DNA of 64,000 nt from Paenibacillus alkaliterrae (lineage in GTDB: Bacteria; Bacillota; Bacilli; Paenibacillales; Paenibacillaceae): NCBI RefSeq assembly GCF_021532375.1, contig NZ_JAKGAP010000007.1:62001-126000 (forward strand). The letters run 5' to 3'. The notes under the pieces were generated by a model. That model was not told where the DNA came from. It searched no databases and saw only the letters and a list, made by a program, of their open reading frames with translations. Position 1 is the first letter of the stretch, and each line of letters opens with the position of its first letter. Positions 8,498-17,912 of this stretch are shown here, one piece after another. Position numbers and translations under genes: made by a program.

Positions 8498-8998
8498 ATG
8501 TTCAAATTGAGCGAGATTAAAGAGTTGATCAAATTGGTTGATCAAACTTCCGTTCATGAGCTGGAAATCGAAAACGAAGGGACTCGCCTGCTCATCCGCA
8601 AGCCAGGAAAAACAGAAGTGGTGAATGTGCAAGCGGCCCCAATTACGCATACATACTCGCCTGCACCGCTTCAAGCGGGATCATCGTTTCCTGCTGCTCC
8701 GGCTGCGCCGCAGCAAGCGGCTCCTGAGACTGCGCAAACTCTTCCGATCGCGGACAATCTGCATCAAATCGTATCGCCGATGGTAGGCACCTTCTACAGC
8801 TCGCCGACTCCGGATGCCAGTGCATTTGTCAAAATTGGAGACCGCGTAAATGAAAAGAGCGTCGTTTGTATCCTTGAGGCGATGAAGCTGATGAATGAGC
8901 TCGAAGCTGAAGTGCGCGGAGAAATCGTGGAAATTTTAGTTTCCAACGGCCAGCTCGTCGAATACGGTCAGCCTCTATTTGTTGTAAAACCAGAATAA
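8498..8998 (+). CDS. accB: Biotin carboxyl carrier protein of acetyl-CoA carboxylase
   Basis: Carries carboxybiotin between biotin carboxylase and the carboxyltransferase in the first step of fatty acid synthesis. The 166-residue protein has an N-terminal segment, an alanine/proline-rich linker (about 48-82) and a biotinyl domain with EAMKLMNE, where Lys about 130 is the biotinylation site; ASAFVKIGDRV precedes it. The frame is open from GTG 8486, but AAGGAG at 8481-8486 favours ATG 8498. accC follows after 53 bases, so this is the standard accBC operon. Confidence 0.96.
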   Translation: MFKLSEIKELIKLVDQTSVHELEIENEGTRLLIRKPGKTEVVNVQAAPITHTYSPAPLQAGSSFPAAPAAPQQAAPETAQTLPIADNLHQIVSPMVGTFYSSPTPDASAFVKIGDRVNEKSVVCILEAMKLMNELEAEVRGEIVEILVSNGQLVEYGQPLFVVKPE

Positions 8999-9051
8999 TC
9001 GAGCGATAAAGGCTCCGAATAGGGAAACTGACGTTTGAAAGGGGTTCCTAC

Positions 9052-10407
9052 GTGAAATTTCACAAAATATTAATCGCAAATCGCGGCGAAATTGCGGTAA
9101 GAATCATTCGTGCTTGCCGAGAACTCGGTATTGGTACGGTTGCCGTTTATTCTGAAGCGGATCGCGACTCGCTGCACGTCCGGTTAGCCGATGAAGCTTA
9201 CTGCATTGGACCGACGGCATCCAAGGACAGCTATTTAAATTTAACTAACATTATGAGCGTAGCAACAATAACGGAGTGCGATGCCATACATCCCGGCTAC
9301 GGTTTTCTTGCAGAGAACGCTGATTTCGCTGAAATTTGCGAATCTTGCAACATTACCTTTATCGGTCCATCGCCGGATGCGATCAACCGAATGGGTGATA
9401 AGGCGGAAGCCAAGCTAACGATGAAATCGGCCAATGTTCCGATTATTCCGGGCTCTGACGGTCTCGTTGAAAGCATGGACGAGGCGATCAGCATAGCGCG
9501 AGAGATCGGATATCCAGTCATTATCAAAGCTACGGCTGGCGGCGGGGGCAAAGGTATTCGTATTGCAGATGACGAAACGATGCTGGTGCAGCAAATTACG
9601 ACTGCGCAGCAAGAAGCCGAGAAGGCATTTGGCAACGCCGGCGTCTATTTGGAGAAATATTTGACCGGCATGAAGCACGTCGAAATCCAAATCATGGCCG
9701 ACAAGCACGGGAATGCCGTTCATTTGTTTGAGCGCGATTGCTCTGTACAGCGCAGAAGGCAGAAGCTCGTTGAGGAAGCGCCATGCGTTTCGCTTACGCC
9801 GGAGCTTCGCGAGCGTATGGGACAAGCTGCCGTGCGCGCGGCGCTTGCCGTTAATTACTCGGGAGCGGGTACTTTAGAGTTTCTGCTCGGGCCGGACGAC
9901 AATTTCTATTTCATGGAGATGAACACTCGTATTCAAGTCGAGCATCCCGTAACTGAGATGATTACGAACGTCGATTTAATAAAAGAAATGATTTCGGTGG
10001 CAGAAGGCAATCCGCTTTCCTTCGCGCAGAGCGACTTGAAGATCAATGGCTGGTCAATCGAATGCAGGATCAACGCTGAGGATTCCGAACGTAATTTTAT
10101 GCCGTCGCCCGGACATATCCCGTTCTACCTGCCCCCTGGTGGAGCAGGCGTGCGAGTGGATAGCGCGGTATATCCAGGCTATACGATTTCACCGCATTAT
10201 GATTCGATGATCGCGAAGCTGATCGTTTGGGGAGCGACTCGCGAGGAAGCGATTGCGAGGATGAAGCGAGCATTGTCCGAATTTGCAATTGAAGGAATAC
10301 GGACGACGATTCCGTTCCACCTGAAGCTGCTGAACCACTCCAAATTCATCCAAGGAAACTTCGACATTAAGTTCCTTGAAGAGCATGATATTAACGTCCC
10401 GGAATAA
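9052..10407 (+). CDS. accC: Biotin carboxylase subunit of acetyl-CoA carboxylase
   Basis: ATP-dependent carboxylation of the biotin on AccB. The 451-residue protein has the N-terminal [20 protein letters not shown], the ATP-grasp glycine loop [10 protein letters not shown] (about 163-172), and the active-site segment [13 protein letters not shown] near residue 290. Length is typical for AccC. GTG start at 9052, with AAAGGGG upstream. Cotranscribed with accB. Synteny with B. subtilis (spoIIIAH-accB-accC-yqhY) is complete. Confidence 0.97.
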   Translation: MKFHKILIANRGEIAVRIIRACRELGIGTVAVYSEADRDSLHVRLADEAYCIGPTASKDSYLNLTNIMSVATITECDAIHPGYGFLAENADFAEICESCNITFIGPSPDAINRMGDKAEAKLTMKSANVPIIPGSDGLVESMDEAISIAREIGYPVIIKATAGGGGKGIRIADDETMLVQQITTAQQEAEKAFGNAGVYLEKYLTGMKHVEIQIMADKHGNAVHLFERDCSVQRRRQKLVEEAPCVSLTPELRERMGQAAVRAALAVNYSGAGTLEFLLGPDDNFYFMEMNTRIQVEHPVTEMITNVDLIKEMISVAEGNPLSFAQSDLKINGWSIECRINAEDSERNFMPSPGHIPFYLPPGGAGVRVDSAVYPGYTISPHYDSMIAKLIVWGATREEAIARMKRALSEFAIEGIRTTIPFHLKLLNHSKFIQGNFDIKFLEEHDINVPE

Positions 10408-10440
10408 GCAAACGACAAATTTGTGAACATGCAGTATCGT

Positions 10441-10469
10441 TTGTCATATTTCATGCCGAATGTTATAGT
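10441..10469 (+). promoter_or_regulatory. Candidate sigma-A promoter of the yqhY gene
   Basis: TTGTCA (10441-10446) and TATAGT (10464-10469) with a 17-base spacer; five of six matches to each consensus half. Located 75 bases before the Asp23-family gene. Confidence 0.6.
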
Positions 10470-10543
10470 ATATTAACAAGATGCGGTTTATTGCTTGGCT
10501 CAAAAGCTGAGTACGCGCAACTTTAAGGAGGTGTACAACCATC

Positions 10544-10951
10544 ATGAGTACGATTGCTGCGGAGTATGAGAAAACGGACATTGGCACCATTCAAATTGCA
10601 CCTGAAGTCATTGAAGTTATCGCTGGATTGGCTACGATTGAAGTAGAAGGCGTTGCTGGAATGAGCGGAGGATTTGCCGGAGGCATCGTTGAGCTTCTCG
10701 GCCGTAAAAATTTATCCAAAGGTGTTAAAGTTGAAGTGGGACAGCGCGAAGCTGCAGTGGATGTTTCCATTATCGTTGAATACGGCAACCGAATTCCGGA
10801 AATTGCTTCCGAAATTCAACGCAATGTAAAGCGTTCGATCGAAATGATGACAGGGCTCCACGTTGTTGAAGTGAACGTACATATTCACGATGTACATTTC
10901 AAGACGCAAGATAAACCGGAAGAAGAAGATTATCAGCATAGAGTGAAATAA
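10544..10951 (+). CDS. yqhY: Asp23/Gls24 family envelope stress protein (YqhY type)
   Basis: A 135-residue soluble protein of the Asp23/Gls24 family, with APEVIEVIAGLATIEVEGVAGM at about 20-41, VDVSIIVEYGNRIPEIASEIQ in the middle and GLHVVEVNVHIHDVHF near the end. It follows accBC as in B. subtilis, where yqhY loss disturbs acetyl-CoA carboxylase control; that link is from knowledge of the relative, not from this sequence. AAGGAGGTG lies well placed before ATG 10544. The next gene encodes AmaP, the membrane anchor that holds Asp23 proteins at the membrane in staphylococci. Confidence 0.93.
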   Translation: MSTIAAEYEKTDIGTIQIAPEVIEVIAGLATIEVEGVAGMSGGFAGGIVELLGRKNLSKGVKVEVGQREAAVDVSIIVEYGNRIPEIASEIQRNVKRSIEMMTGLHVVEVNVHIHDVHFKTQDKPEEEDYQHRVK

Positions 10952-10975
10952 TGTAAGATTAATTTAATTCCTTAC

Positions 10976-11019
10976 AACCCCCTCGTGAATGGGCATGCCG
11001 CTCGGCGCAAGGGGGTTTT
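10976..11019 (+). terminator. Probable terminator between yqhY and amaP
   Basis: AACCCCCT (10976-10983) can pair with AGGGGGTT (11010-11017), followed by a short T run. The loop is long, so it may be leaky or act as attenuator for the downstream genes. Confidence 0.6.
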
Positions 11020-11049
11020 CATTCGGCTTCACAGGAGGAGGCGCAAAGC

Positions 11050-11607
11050 TTGGTTAAAGTTGTGGACAAGCTGCTTTTGTTTTTGTACAGCATTGTAATC
11101 GGATGCTTATCCGTTTTCCTGCTTATCTTAGGATTCGGCGGAATTTCAAGAGATCTAATGTCTGATTTGATCGTCGATTTATATCGGCTCGATTCCTTGC
11201 AAATTACGGTTGCTGTAACGGGCGTCATCCTATTAGTGCTGAGCTTGCGATTTTTCATTGTCTCGCTGCAGCGAGGAACCGCATCTGCTCCGTCGATTGA
11301 TCAACGAACCGACTTCGGCGATATCCGAATTTCTATTGAAACGATTGAAAACTTGGCGCTTAAAGCAGCCTCCCGCCAACGCGGAGTGAAAGATTTGCGC
11401 GCGCGTATACGGGCAACCGACGCTGGACTAGATATTGTTATCCGTGCAGTGGTCGACGGCGAAAGCTCCATTCCTGTCTTAACGGAAGAGATTCAACGCG
11501 TTGTCAAAGAGCATGTAGAGGACATTGCCGGTATACCGGTGACCAACGTTTCGGTGTACGTTGCGAACATCATCCAAACAGGTACGTTTAAGAGTCGCGT
11601 GGAATAG
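11050..11607 (+). CDS. amaP: Alkaline shock response membrane anchor protein AmaP
   Basis: A 185-residue protein with two N-terminal membrane helices (about 8-30 and 53-74) followed by a soluble domain of Asp23-like pattern (VRIRATDAGLDIVIRAVVDG style, here ARIRATDAGLDIVIRAV and GIPVTNVSVYVANI). This matches AmaP, which tethers Asp23-family proteins to the membrane. TTG start at 11050, with AGGAGGAGG upstream. It lies between the Asp23 gene and a DUF2273 gene, the usual trio. Confidence 0.9.
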   Translation: MVKVVDKLLLFLYSIVIGCLSVFLLILGFGGISRDLMSDLIVDLYRLDSLQITVAVTGVILLVLSLRFFIVSLQRGTASAPSIDQRTDFGDIRISIETIENLALKAASRQRGVKDLRARIRATDAGLDIVIRAVVDGESSIPVLTEEIQRVVKEHVEDIAGIPVTNVSVYVANIIQTGTFKSRVE

Positions 11608-11621
11608 AGGTGGGTTTGCCA

Positions 11622-11852
11622 ATGTGGAGGGAATTCTGGGCCATCTATGGAAAGCGTGCAGCAGGTGCTGCAACGGGACTATTTTTCGGTTTGTTATACT
11701 TGTTTGTCGGTTTTTGGGATATGCTCTTTGTAGGGCTGCTTGTCTCAATCGGTTACTGGATCGGCATGCAAAAGGAATTAAACAGCGGACCTATCTTCCC
11801 TTGGCAGCGGCTTTGGTATACGTTGTTAGAGAGATTTCGTCCGTTCAAATGA
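11622..11852 (+). CDS. DUF2273 family small membrane protein
   Basis: A 76-residue protein with two hydrophobic helices (about 14-32 and 33-50) and the segment GLLVSIGYWIGM typical of DUF2273, a family that travels with asp23/amaP genes. Start chosen at ATG 11622 because AGAGGTGGG ends eight bases before it; a GTG at 11610 is also in frame. Only two bases separate amaP and the longer start, so the genes are cotranscribed. Function unknown. Confidence 0.87.
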   Translation: MWREFWAIYGKRAAGAATGLFFGLLYLFVGFWDMLFVGLLVSIGYWIGMQKELNSGPIFPWQRLWYTLLERFRPFK

Positions 11853-11853
11853 T

Positions 11854-11928
11854 CCTGTGGTCTCCTCCGTACTCCGTATTCCGGATAGCCGCTTATTCGG
11901 GGCAGGGAGGAGATCATAGGTTTTTTTT
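11854..11928 (+). terminator. Strong terminator after the amaP cluster
   Basis: A 15-bp stem (11854-11868 with 11906-11920, two G-T pairs) is followed by eight T residues. The loop is large and may fold further. Confidence 0.85.
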
Positions 11929-11991
11929 GAGATAGAAGGCAGTGCAAGCGCAATTCATTATATTCGGCATTCATGCTGCCGCGGAGGTCAT

Positions 11992-12435
11992 ATGAAACGA
12001 AGATTAGCACGGGAAATAGCAATTTCAAGCTTGTATCAAATGGAAATGAATGAGGTTTCGGCTTCAGAGGCGGTCGATATGCTGATGGACGAGCTCCGTC
12101 AAGACAATGAAATTGGCGCCGATCCTTCCGAGATAGGCAGCACGGATGAGTTTGCCCGAGAGCTTGTTCAAGGTGTTTTAGAGCACAAGCAGGCGATTGA
12201 CGGCATGCTTCAGCAATTTTTGACGGGGTGGCAGGTGGATCGTCTATCGCGGGTCGATCGCCAAGTGCTAAGATTGGCATGCTACGAAATGGTATTCCGT
12301 GACGATGTTCCGCCTAAAGCTACCATCAATGAAGCCATTGAATTGGCGAAGCATTTCGGCTTTGAAGAGTCAGGGAAATTCGTTAACGGCGTGCTTGGGA
12401 AGCTATTTCTAGAAATCAATGAACTGAAATCTTAA
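11992..12435 (+). CDS. nusB: Transcription antitermination protein NusB
   Basis: All-helical 147-residue RNA-binding protein that works with NusE (S10) in ribosomal RNA antitermination. Recognised by KRRLAREIAISSLYQME at the N-terminus, the segment DRLSRVDRQVLRLACYEM, and the C-terminal INEAIELAKHFGFEESGKFVNGVLGKL. ATG at 11992 with GGAGGTC just upstream. Followed by folD after 51 bases, as in B. subtilis. Confidence 0.96.
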   Translation: MKRRLAREIAISSLYQMEMNEVSASEAVDMLMDELRQDNEIGADPSEIGSTDEFARELVQGVLEHKQAIDGMLQQFLTGWQVDRLSRVDRQVLRLACYEMVFRDDVPPKATINEAIELAKHFGFEESGKFVNGVLGKLFLEINELKS

Positions 12436-12486
12436 TGAACTGACAGGAAAGTGATTTTTCCATAGACGCAAAAGGAGACTGGAGCT

Positions 12487-13347
12487 ATGTGTGCACAAAT
12501 TATTGAAGGCAAAAAAATATCTGACCTCATTCGCGGGGAAATGATTACGGAGACGGCGTCCCTCAAAGCTAAAGGAATCGTTCCTGGTCTTGCGGTCGTT
12601 CTTGTAGGAGAAGATCCTGCATCAAAGGTTTACGTTGGCTCGAAGGAAAAGGCTTGCCAGCAGCTTGGATTTTACTCGGAGGTACACCGTTTATCCGCTG
12701 AAACCAGTGAAGAACAATTACTTGCTGTTATCGACCGCTTGAATAATCAATCCACGATAAACGGCATCCTTGTTCAATTACCGCTTCCAAAGCATATTAA
12801 CGAGAAAGCCGTTATTGATGCGATTCGCGTTGAGAAAGACGTTGACGGTTTCCATCCCGAGAGTGTCGGTAACTTAGTCATTGGAGATGACAGCTTGCTT
12901 CCTTGCACGCCAGCGGGTGTGATTGAGCTGATTAAGCGGAGCGGTTCTGATATTTCCGGCAAGCATGCCGTCGTTATCGGCAGAAGCAATATCGTCGGCA
13001 AGCCGGTAGCCATGCTGCTGCTTCGCGAGAATGCGACGGTTACAATTTGTCATTCGCGTACGGCGAACATGGAAGAGATCGCAAAGCAGGCTGATATCTT
13101 AGTCGTAGCAATCGGCAAGACTAAGGCGATTGACAGCAGGTTCGTAAAGCCTGGAGCAATTGTCATCGATGTTGGAATAAACCGGTTACCGGACGGCAAG
13201 CTGGCAGGAGATGTCGACTATGAGGATTGTCTTGAAACAGCCGGATCTATCACTCCGGTACCAGGCGGGGTTGGCCCGATGACGATTACGATGCTAATGA
13301 AAAACACGATTACAGCGGCAAAACGGGCAAATGGAATCAAGGAGTGA
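12487..13347 (+). CDS. folD: Bifunctional methylenetetrahydrofolate dehydrogenase/cyclohydrolase FolD
   Basis: Interconverts 5,10-methylene-, methenyl- and 10-formyl-tetrahydrofolate in one-carbon metabolism, using NADP. The 286-residue protein has YVGSKEKACQQLG with the catalytic lysine (about 56), GILVQLPLPKHIN, DVDGFHP, the nucleotide-binding GRSNIVGKPVAMLL (about 164-177) and the C-terminal TPVPGGVGPMTITMLM. Full length. AAAGGAG precedes ATG 12487. Its end comes within eight bases of the xseA start. Confidence 0.97.
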   Translation: MCAQIIEGKKISDLIRGEMITETASLKAKGIVPGLAVVLVGEDPASKVYVGSKEKACQQLGFYSEVHRLSAETSEEQLLAVIDRLNNQSTINGILVQLPLPKHINEKAVIDAIRVEKDVDGFHPESVGNLVIGDDSLLPCTPAGVIELIKRSGSDISGKHAVVIGRSNIVGKPVAMLLLRENATVTICHSRTANMEEIAKQADILVVAIGKTKAIDSRFVKPGAIVIDVGINRLPDGKLAGDVDYEDCLETAGSITPVPGGVGPMTITMLMKNTITAAKRANGIKE

Positions 13348-13354
13348 CGTTGGC

Positions 13355-14725
13355 ATGGCGGATCAGCCTCGTATCTATTCCATAAAAGAGCTTAATCGAT
13401 ATATTCGAATGAAGCTGGAAACGGATTCTTTGCTGGGCGACGTATGGCTGCGCGGCGAAATTTCAAATTTTACGCATCATTCAAGCGGGCATATGTATTT
13501 CACCCTAAAGGATAGCGATAGCAAGCTGAAAAGTATTATGTTCGCTTCTCATAATCAACGGCTGCCGTTCAATCCGAAGGAAGGCACAAAGGTTATTGCA
13601 CGCGGTAACATATCGGTCTATGAACGCGATGGTAATTATCAATTTTATGTGACTGCGATGCAGCCGGATGGAATTGGAAGCTTATATCTCGCCTATGAAC
13701 AGTTAAAAGGCAAGCTTGAGGCTGAAGGTTTGTTTGCCGCCGCACGCAAGCGGCCTATCCCGCGTTTTCCGCGTGCAGTCGGCGTAATCACCTCGCCGAC
13801 GGGAGCGGCCGTGCGCGATATTATCATTACGCTGCAACGACGTTATCCTTCGGTTCCCATATACATATTTCCCGTTCTCGTTCAAGGAACGCAGGCAGCT
13901 CCTTCGATTGTGAAAGCGATAGAGGCGGTGAACCGTTTCGGCGAAGCTGACGTATTAATCGTAGGCCGCGGCGGAGGTTCTCTCGAGGAGCTATGGGCAT
14001 TTAATGAAGAATCGGTAGCTCGCAGCATTGCCGGATCCGCGATTCCTATTATAAGCGCGGTCGGGCATGAAACGGATTTCACGATTGCTGATTTCGTGGC
14101 TGATTTGCGAGCGGCCACGCCCACAGCGGCGGCAGAGCTTGCGGTACCGAATGTATCGGAATTGCATAATCAGCTGCAGCGCCAGAAGCAGCGGCTCATT
14201 CATGGTATGCGCCACCTCGTACAGGATGACAAGGAGAAGCTTCAACGCATTCAACGTTCTCCGTTTTTCCTATATCCGCGCAAGTACTTGCTGGAGCAGG
14301 CTCAACAGCTGGATCGTCTGACTGAGCAGCTTGTACAACGGGCGCGGACCCTTTCGGAGCGCGGTTATTCCAGGCTTTCTCGGCTGCAAGCATCCTTAGC
14401 GGGACATCATCCGGGGGAAAGAGCCGTTTTAGCAGCCAAACGGCGGGAAGCTGCAACTAAACAGCTGAAGCAAGCGATGGTTAATGCACTTAAAGAAAAA
14501 AAACATAACCTGCATAGTGCAATAAAGCAATTAGATGCCTTAAGTCCGCTTAAGGTCATGTCCCGAGGTTATGGCCTCATATATGACGAACAGGAAAAAA
14601 AATTAATTAAAACGATTACCGATGTGCAGCCCGGAGACGTCCTTAAGGTGAAGGTAGCGGACGGTCAGTTGGACTGCCTAGTACGGTCAATGAGGGGAGA
14701 TCAAATCGATGGAAGCAACGAATAA
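13355..14725 (+). CDS. xseA: Exodeoxyribonuclease VII large subunit
   Basis: Catalytic subunit of the single-strand-specific exonuclease VII. The 456-residue protein starts with an OB-fold (IYSIKELNRYIRMKLE, LRGEISNFTHHSSGHMYFTLKD), then the nuclease domain with SPTGAAVRDI and RGGGSLEELWAFNEE, a long coiled-coil region (about 255-390) and the C-terminal segment DALSPLKVMSRGYGL. ATG 13355 is preferred over the in-frame ATG at 13331 because AAGGAGTG ends nine bases before it. Overlaps xseB by 17 bases. Confidence 0.96.
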   Translation: MADQPRIYSIKELNRYIRMKLETDSLLGDVWLRGEISNFTHHSSGHMYFTLKDSDSKLKSIMFASHNQRLPFNPKEGTKVIARGNISVYERDGNYQFYVTAMQPDGIGSLYLAYEQLKGKLEAEGLFAAARKRPIPRFPRAVGVITSPTGAAVRDIIITLQRRYPSVPIYIFPVLVQGTQAAPSIVKAIEAVNRFGEADVLIVGRGGGSLEELWAFNEESVARSIAGSAIPIISAVGHETDFTIADFVADLRAATPTAAAELAVPNVSELHNQLQRQKQRLIHGMRHLVQDDKEKLQRIQRSPFFLYPRKYLLEQAQQLDRLTEQLVQRARTLSERGYSRLSRLQASLAGHHPGERAVLAAKRREAATKQLKQAMVNALKEKKHNLHSAIKQLDALSPLKVMSRGYGLIYDEQEKKLIKTITDVQPGDVLKVKVADGQLDCLVRSMRGDQIDGSNE

Positions 14726-14963
14726 CAGCGAACTTACTTTTGAGCAAGCGATGGTACGCTTAGATTCGATCGTATCGAGGCTTGAGAACGGTGATGTACC
14801 TCTGGAGACGGCAATTGAATTATTTCAAGAAGGAATGAAGCTGTCGCAGCTTTGCGGAGGCAAGCTGGAGCAAGTAGAGCGGAAAATCGAATTGCTGATC
14901 GAGACGGAACAGGGCTTCCAGAAAAAACCGTTTGCGCCGGTAAACGAGGATAAAGGGGAATAA
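14709..14963 (+). CDS. xseB: Exodeoxyribonuclease VII small subunit
   Basis: An 84-residue helical protein with the XseB signature LTFEQAMVRLDSIVSRLENG, then PLETAIELFQEGMKLSQLC. It binds the coiled coil of XseA to form exonuclease VII. ATG at 14709 lies inside the end of xseA, so translation is probably coupled. Length is typical. Confidence 0.95.
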   Translation: MEATNNSELTFEQAMVRLDSIVSRLENGDVPLETAIELFQEGMKLSQLCGGKLEQVERKIELLIETEQGFQKKPFAPVNEDKGE

Positions 14964-14965
14964 GC

Positions 14966-15880
14966 TTGAACGAGAGGGTAGCTATTAAAGGATATTTAAC
15001 GCAATGCGCGGAGCTGACGGAAACTGCGCTGAAACGGTCGATTCCAGCCGTTTGGGACGTTCCGGAACGTTTGAGGGAAGCGATGCTTTACTCGCTGGAA
15101 GCAGGAGGCAAGCGGCTTCGGCCAGCGCTAATTCTTTCGGCTGCGGAAGCAGTATTTGGCAAGACGTCAGCCTTTAATGCCGCTCTTCCGGTAGCATGCG
15201 CAGTTGAATTTATACACACGTATTCCTTGATCCATGATGATTTGCCAGCTATGGATAACGATGATTTTCGCAGAGGGAAGCCGACTAACCATAAAGTGTT
15301 TGGTGAAGCTATGGCGATTCTTGCCGGTGATGCGCTTCTCACGCATGCATTTCATCTGATTCCGCAAGCGGCCAGACAGGGCGGCATAAGTGCTGAGGTT
15401 GCGCTAGCCATTGTCGAGGATTTGGCGAGGCTGGCAGGGGCGCCAGGGATGGTTGGCGGTCAAGTGGCAGACATGCTCGGTGAGCAAGGCATTACTTCCA
15501 TAAGCGAGCTGGAATATATTCACCTTCACAAAACGAGTGATTTGATCGTATTTTCCGTCACTGCAGGCGGGCGTATTGGCGGGGCTACTCAAAAGCAGAT
15601 TGAACTGCTCGCTAGATTTGGACGTAATATTGGCTTAGCCTTTCAAATTCAGGACGATATTTTGGATTTGATTGGAGACGAGCAGAAGTTAGGCAAGAAG
15701 ACGAACAGCGATGTACAGCAAAACAAAGTAACTTATCCGTATCTTATCGGGTTGGAAGAGAGTAAAGCTCAAGTCGAACGATTGACCCAAGAGGCGAAAT
15801 CAGCTGTGCTGGAAGCCGGTTTTCAAGATCCGCTGCGGTTATTGGAAATTGCCGATTATCTTGTACAGCGCGATCATTAA
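14966..15880 (+). CDS. ispA: Polyprenyl (farnesyl) diphosphate synthase
   Basis: Condenses isopentenyl diphosphate with dimethylallyl or geranyl diphosphate to give farnesyl diphosphate. The 304-residue protein has the first aspartate-rich motif DDLPAMDNDD (about 91-100) and the second DDILD near 229-233, plus GGKRLRP for substrate phosphate binding. TTG start at 14966, two bases after the xseB stop, with AAAGGGGAA upstream. dxs follows, so isoprenoid genes sit together as in B. subtilis. Confidence 0.95.
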   Translation: MNERVAIKGYLTQCAELTETALKRSIPAVWDVPERLREAMLYSLEAGGKRLRPALILSAAEAVFGKTSAFNAALPVACAVEFIHTYSLIHDDLPAMDNDDFRRGKPTNHKVFGEAMAILAGDALLTHAFHLIPQAARQGGISAEVALAIVEDLARLAGAPGMVGGQVADMLGEQGITSISELEYIHLHKTSDLIVFSVTAGGRIGGATQKQIELLARFGRNIGLAFQIQDDILDLIGDEQKLGKKTNSDVQQNKVTYPYLIGLEESKAQVERLTQEAKSAVLEAGFQDPLRLLEIADYLVQRDH

Positions 15881-15903
15881 AGCTGGAACAACAGCCTGAT
15901 TGG

Positions 15904-15932
15904 TTGGGAAAAAAAGCGCAGTATGCTATAAT
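15904..15932 (+). promoter_or_regulatory. Candidate sigma-A promoter of dxs
   Basis: TTGGGA (15904-15909) and TATAAT (15927-15932) with a 17-base spacer, 66 bases before the dxs start. Confidence 0.6.
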
Positions 15933-15997
15933 AGGAAAAATGTTGATGTTTATGGGACGTCTTTTTACAGACTGTCCGCGAAAGCGAGGAAAGTAAC

Positions 15998-17896
15998 GTG
16001 CTGCTTGACCAGATTAACGGACCTCAAGATTTGAAAGCTTTGACAACCGCTCAGCTAGAGCAACTGGCCGCTGAAATCCGTCAGTTTCTTATTGAGAAGC
16101 TTTCCGTTACGGGTGGTCATCTCGCTCCAAATTTGGGAGTCGTAGAGCTGACCCTAGCCATGCATTATTTATTTAATAGTCCTGATGATAAATTTATTTT
16201 TGACGTGGGCCATCAATCCTATGTCCATAAAATTTTGACCGGCCGCAAGGATCGGTTTGATACGTTGCGCAAATATAAAGGACTATGCGGCTTCGTGAAG
16301 CGTTCCGAGAGCGAGCATGACGTGTGGGAAGCCGGGCATAGCAGTACTTCACTATCCGCCGCAATGGGAATGGCGCTTGCCCGCGATCTGAAGGGTGACA
16401 GCAATCGAGTCGTTGCAGTTATTGGGGATGGCGCTCTAACCGGAGGCATGGCTTTGGAGGCACTTAACCATATCGGGCACGAGAAGAAAAATTTAATGGT
16501 CATCTTGAATGATAACGAAATGTCCATTGCGCCGAACGTGGGTGCGTTACACCATTATTTAGGGAAAATCCGGACGGATCGGCATTATCAGAAAGCGAAA
16601 GACGATCTACAGCAATTGCTGAACAAAATTCCAGCAATCGGCGGGAAGCTGGCTAGGACTGCTGAGCGTTTTAAGGACAGCTTGAAATATTTACTCGTTA
16701 GCGGTATTTTATTCGAGCAGTTTGGCTTTACTTATTTGGGTCCTGTGGACGGCCATGATTTGGAACAGGTGCTGGATATTATGAAGCAGGCGGATCAGGT
16801 ACAGGGTCCGGTACTTGTTCATGTTCTTACTGTCAAAGGAAAGGGCTATTCACCCGCTGAAGCCGATTCCTTCAAGTGGCATGGAATTACTCCCTATAAG
16901 ATCGAGTCCGGTCAAGTGGTGAAGGCCGTCGGCCCTCCCGTGTATACAGATGTATTCGGCGAGATGTTAATTGAGCTTGCGGAGAAGGACGAGCGAATCA
17001 TCGCTGTGACGCCTGCAATGCCGGGCGGTTCCGGCTTGTTAAAATTCGCCGCAAGATTTCCGAATCGAATGATTGACGTAGGGATTGCAGAGCAGCATGC
17101 GGCTACTATGTCAGCTGCACTTGCGATGGAGGGCCTGAAGCCGGTATTTGCGGTGTATTCAACCTTCCTGCAAAGAGCGTATGATCAAGTTGTGCATGAT
17201 ATATGCCGACAGAACCTGAATGTCATTTTTGCGATTGATCGAGCAGGCTTTGTGGGTCCGGATGGCGAAACCCATCACGGTGTTTATGATATTTCCTTTT
17301 TAAGGCATATCCCGAATTTAGTTATCATGATGCCAAAGGATGAAAATGAACTGAGACAAATGCTTAAAACCGCCATTGATTATAATGACGGTCCGATAGC
17401 CGTGCGTTATCCGCGCATTGCGGGCTTAGGCGTCGAAATGGACCCGAATCCGCAGGCGTTGCCGATCGGCACGTGGGAAACGGTTCGCGAGGGAGAGTCC
17501 GGTGTTATATTGGCTATCGGCCCTATGATTCAGGTTGCTGAGGAAGCTGCAGAGCTTTTGAAGCGTGAAGGATTAAATGTACAAATTGTTAATGCGCGAT
17601 TCATAAAGCCGCTTGATGAGCACATGCTGTTATCGCTTGCTGCAGAAGGCAAAAACATGATCGTGCTGGAGGAGGGCTCGGAGCTAGGCGGTTTCGGCAG
17701 TTCTGTCCTTGAATTTTATTCACTCAATGGTATTTACGGTCTTCCCGTGCGTATAATTGGTGTTCCCGATCTATTTGTCGAGCATGGAACGATCAAGGAG
17801 CAAAGGCATGAAATCGGTTTAACGGCCGAGAGAGTCGCTGCCGAGCTTAAATCAATGCTGCCGCGCCGCATAAAGCGAGTAACGGGACAGCAATAG
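15998..17896 (+). CDS. dxs: 1-deoxy-D-xylulose-5-phosphate synthase
   Basis: Thiamine-diphosphate enzyme that joins pyruvate and glyceraldehyde 3-phosphate in the first step of the MEP isoprenoid pathway. The 632-residue protein shows [16 protein letters not shown], the thiamine site [18 protein letters not shown] (about 147-164) with NDNEMSI, and the transketolase-type [15 protein letters not shown]. Full length. GTG at 15998 with GAGGAAAG upstream. tlyA follows after 16 bases. Confidence 0.97.
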   Translation: MLLDQINGPQDLKALTTAQLEQLAAEIRQFLIEKLSVTGGHLAPNLGVVELTLAMHYLFNSPDDKFIFDVGHQSYVHKILTGRKDRFDTLRKYKGLCGFVKRSESEHDVWEAGHSSTSLSAAMGMALARDLKGDSNRVVAVIGDGALTGGMALEALNHIGHEKKNLMVILNDNEMSIAPNVGALHHYLGKIRTDRHYQKAKDDLQQLLNKIPAIGGKLARTAERFKDSLKYLLVSGILFEQFGFTYLGPVDGHDLEQVLDIMKQADQVQGPVLVHVLTVKGKGYSPAEADSFKWHGITPYKIESGQVVKAVGPPVYTDVFGEMLIELAEKDERIIAVTPAMPGGSGLLKFAARFPNRMIDVGIAEQHAATMSAALAMEGLKPVFAVYSTFLQRAYDQVVHDICRQNLNVIFAIDRAGFVGPDGETHHGVYDISFLRHIPNLVIMMPKDENELRQMLKTAIDYNDGPIAVRYPRIAGLGVEMDPNPQALPIGTWETVREGESGVILAIGPMIQVAEEAAELLKREGLNVQIVNARFIKPLDEHMLLSLAAEGKNMIVLEEGSELGGFGSSVLEFYSLNGIYGLPVRIIGVPDLFVEHGTIKEQRHEIGLTAERVAAELKSMLPRRIKRVTGQQ

Positions 17897-17912
17897 TTGC
17901 TGAAGGAGAAAG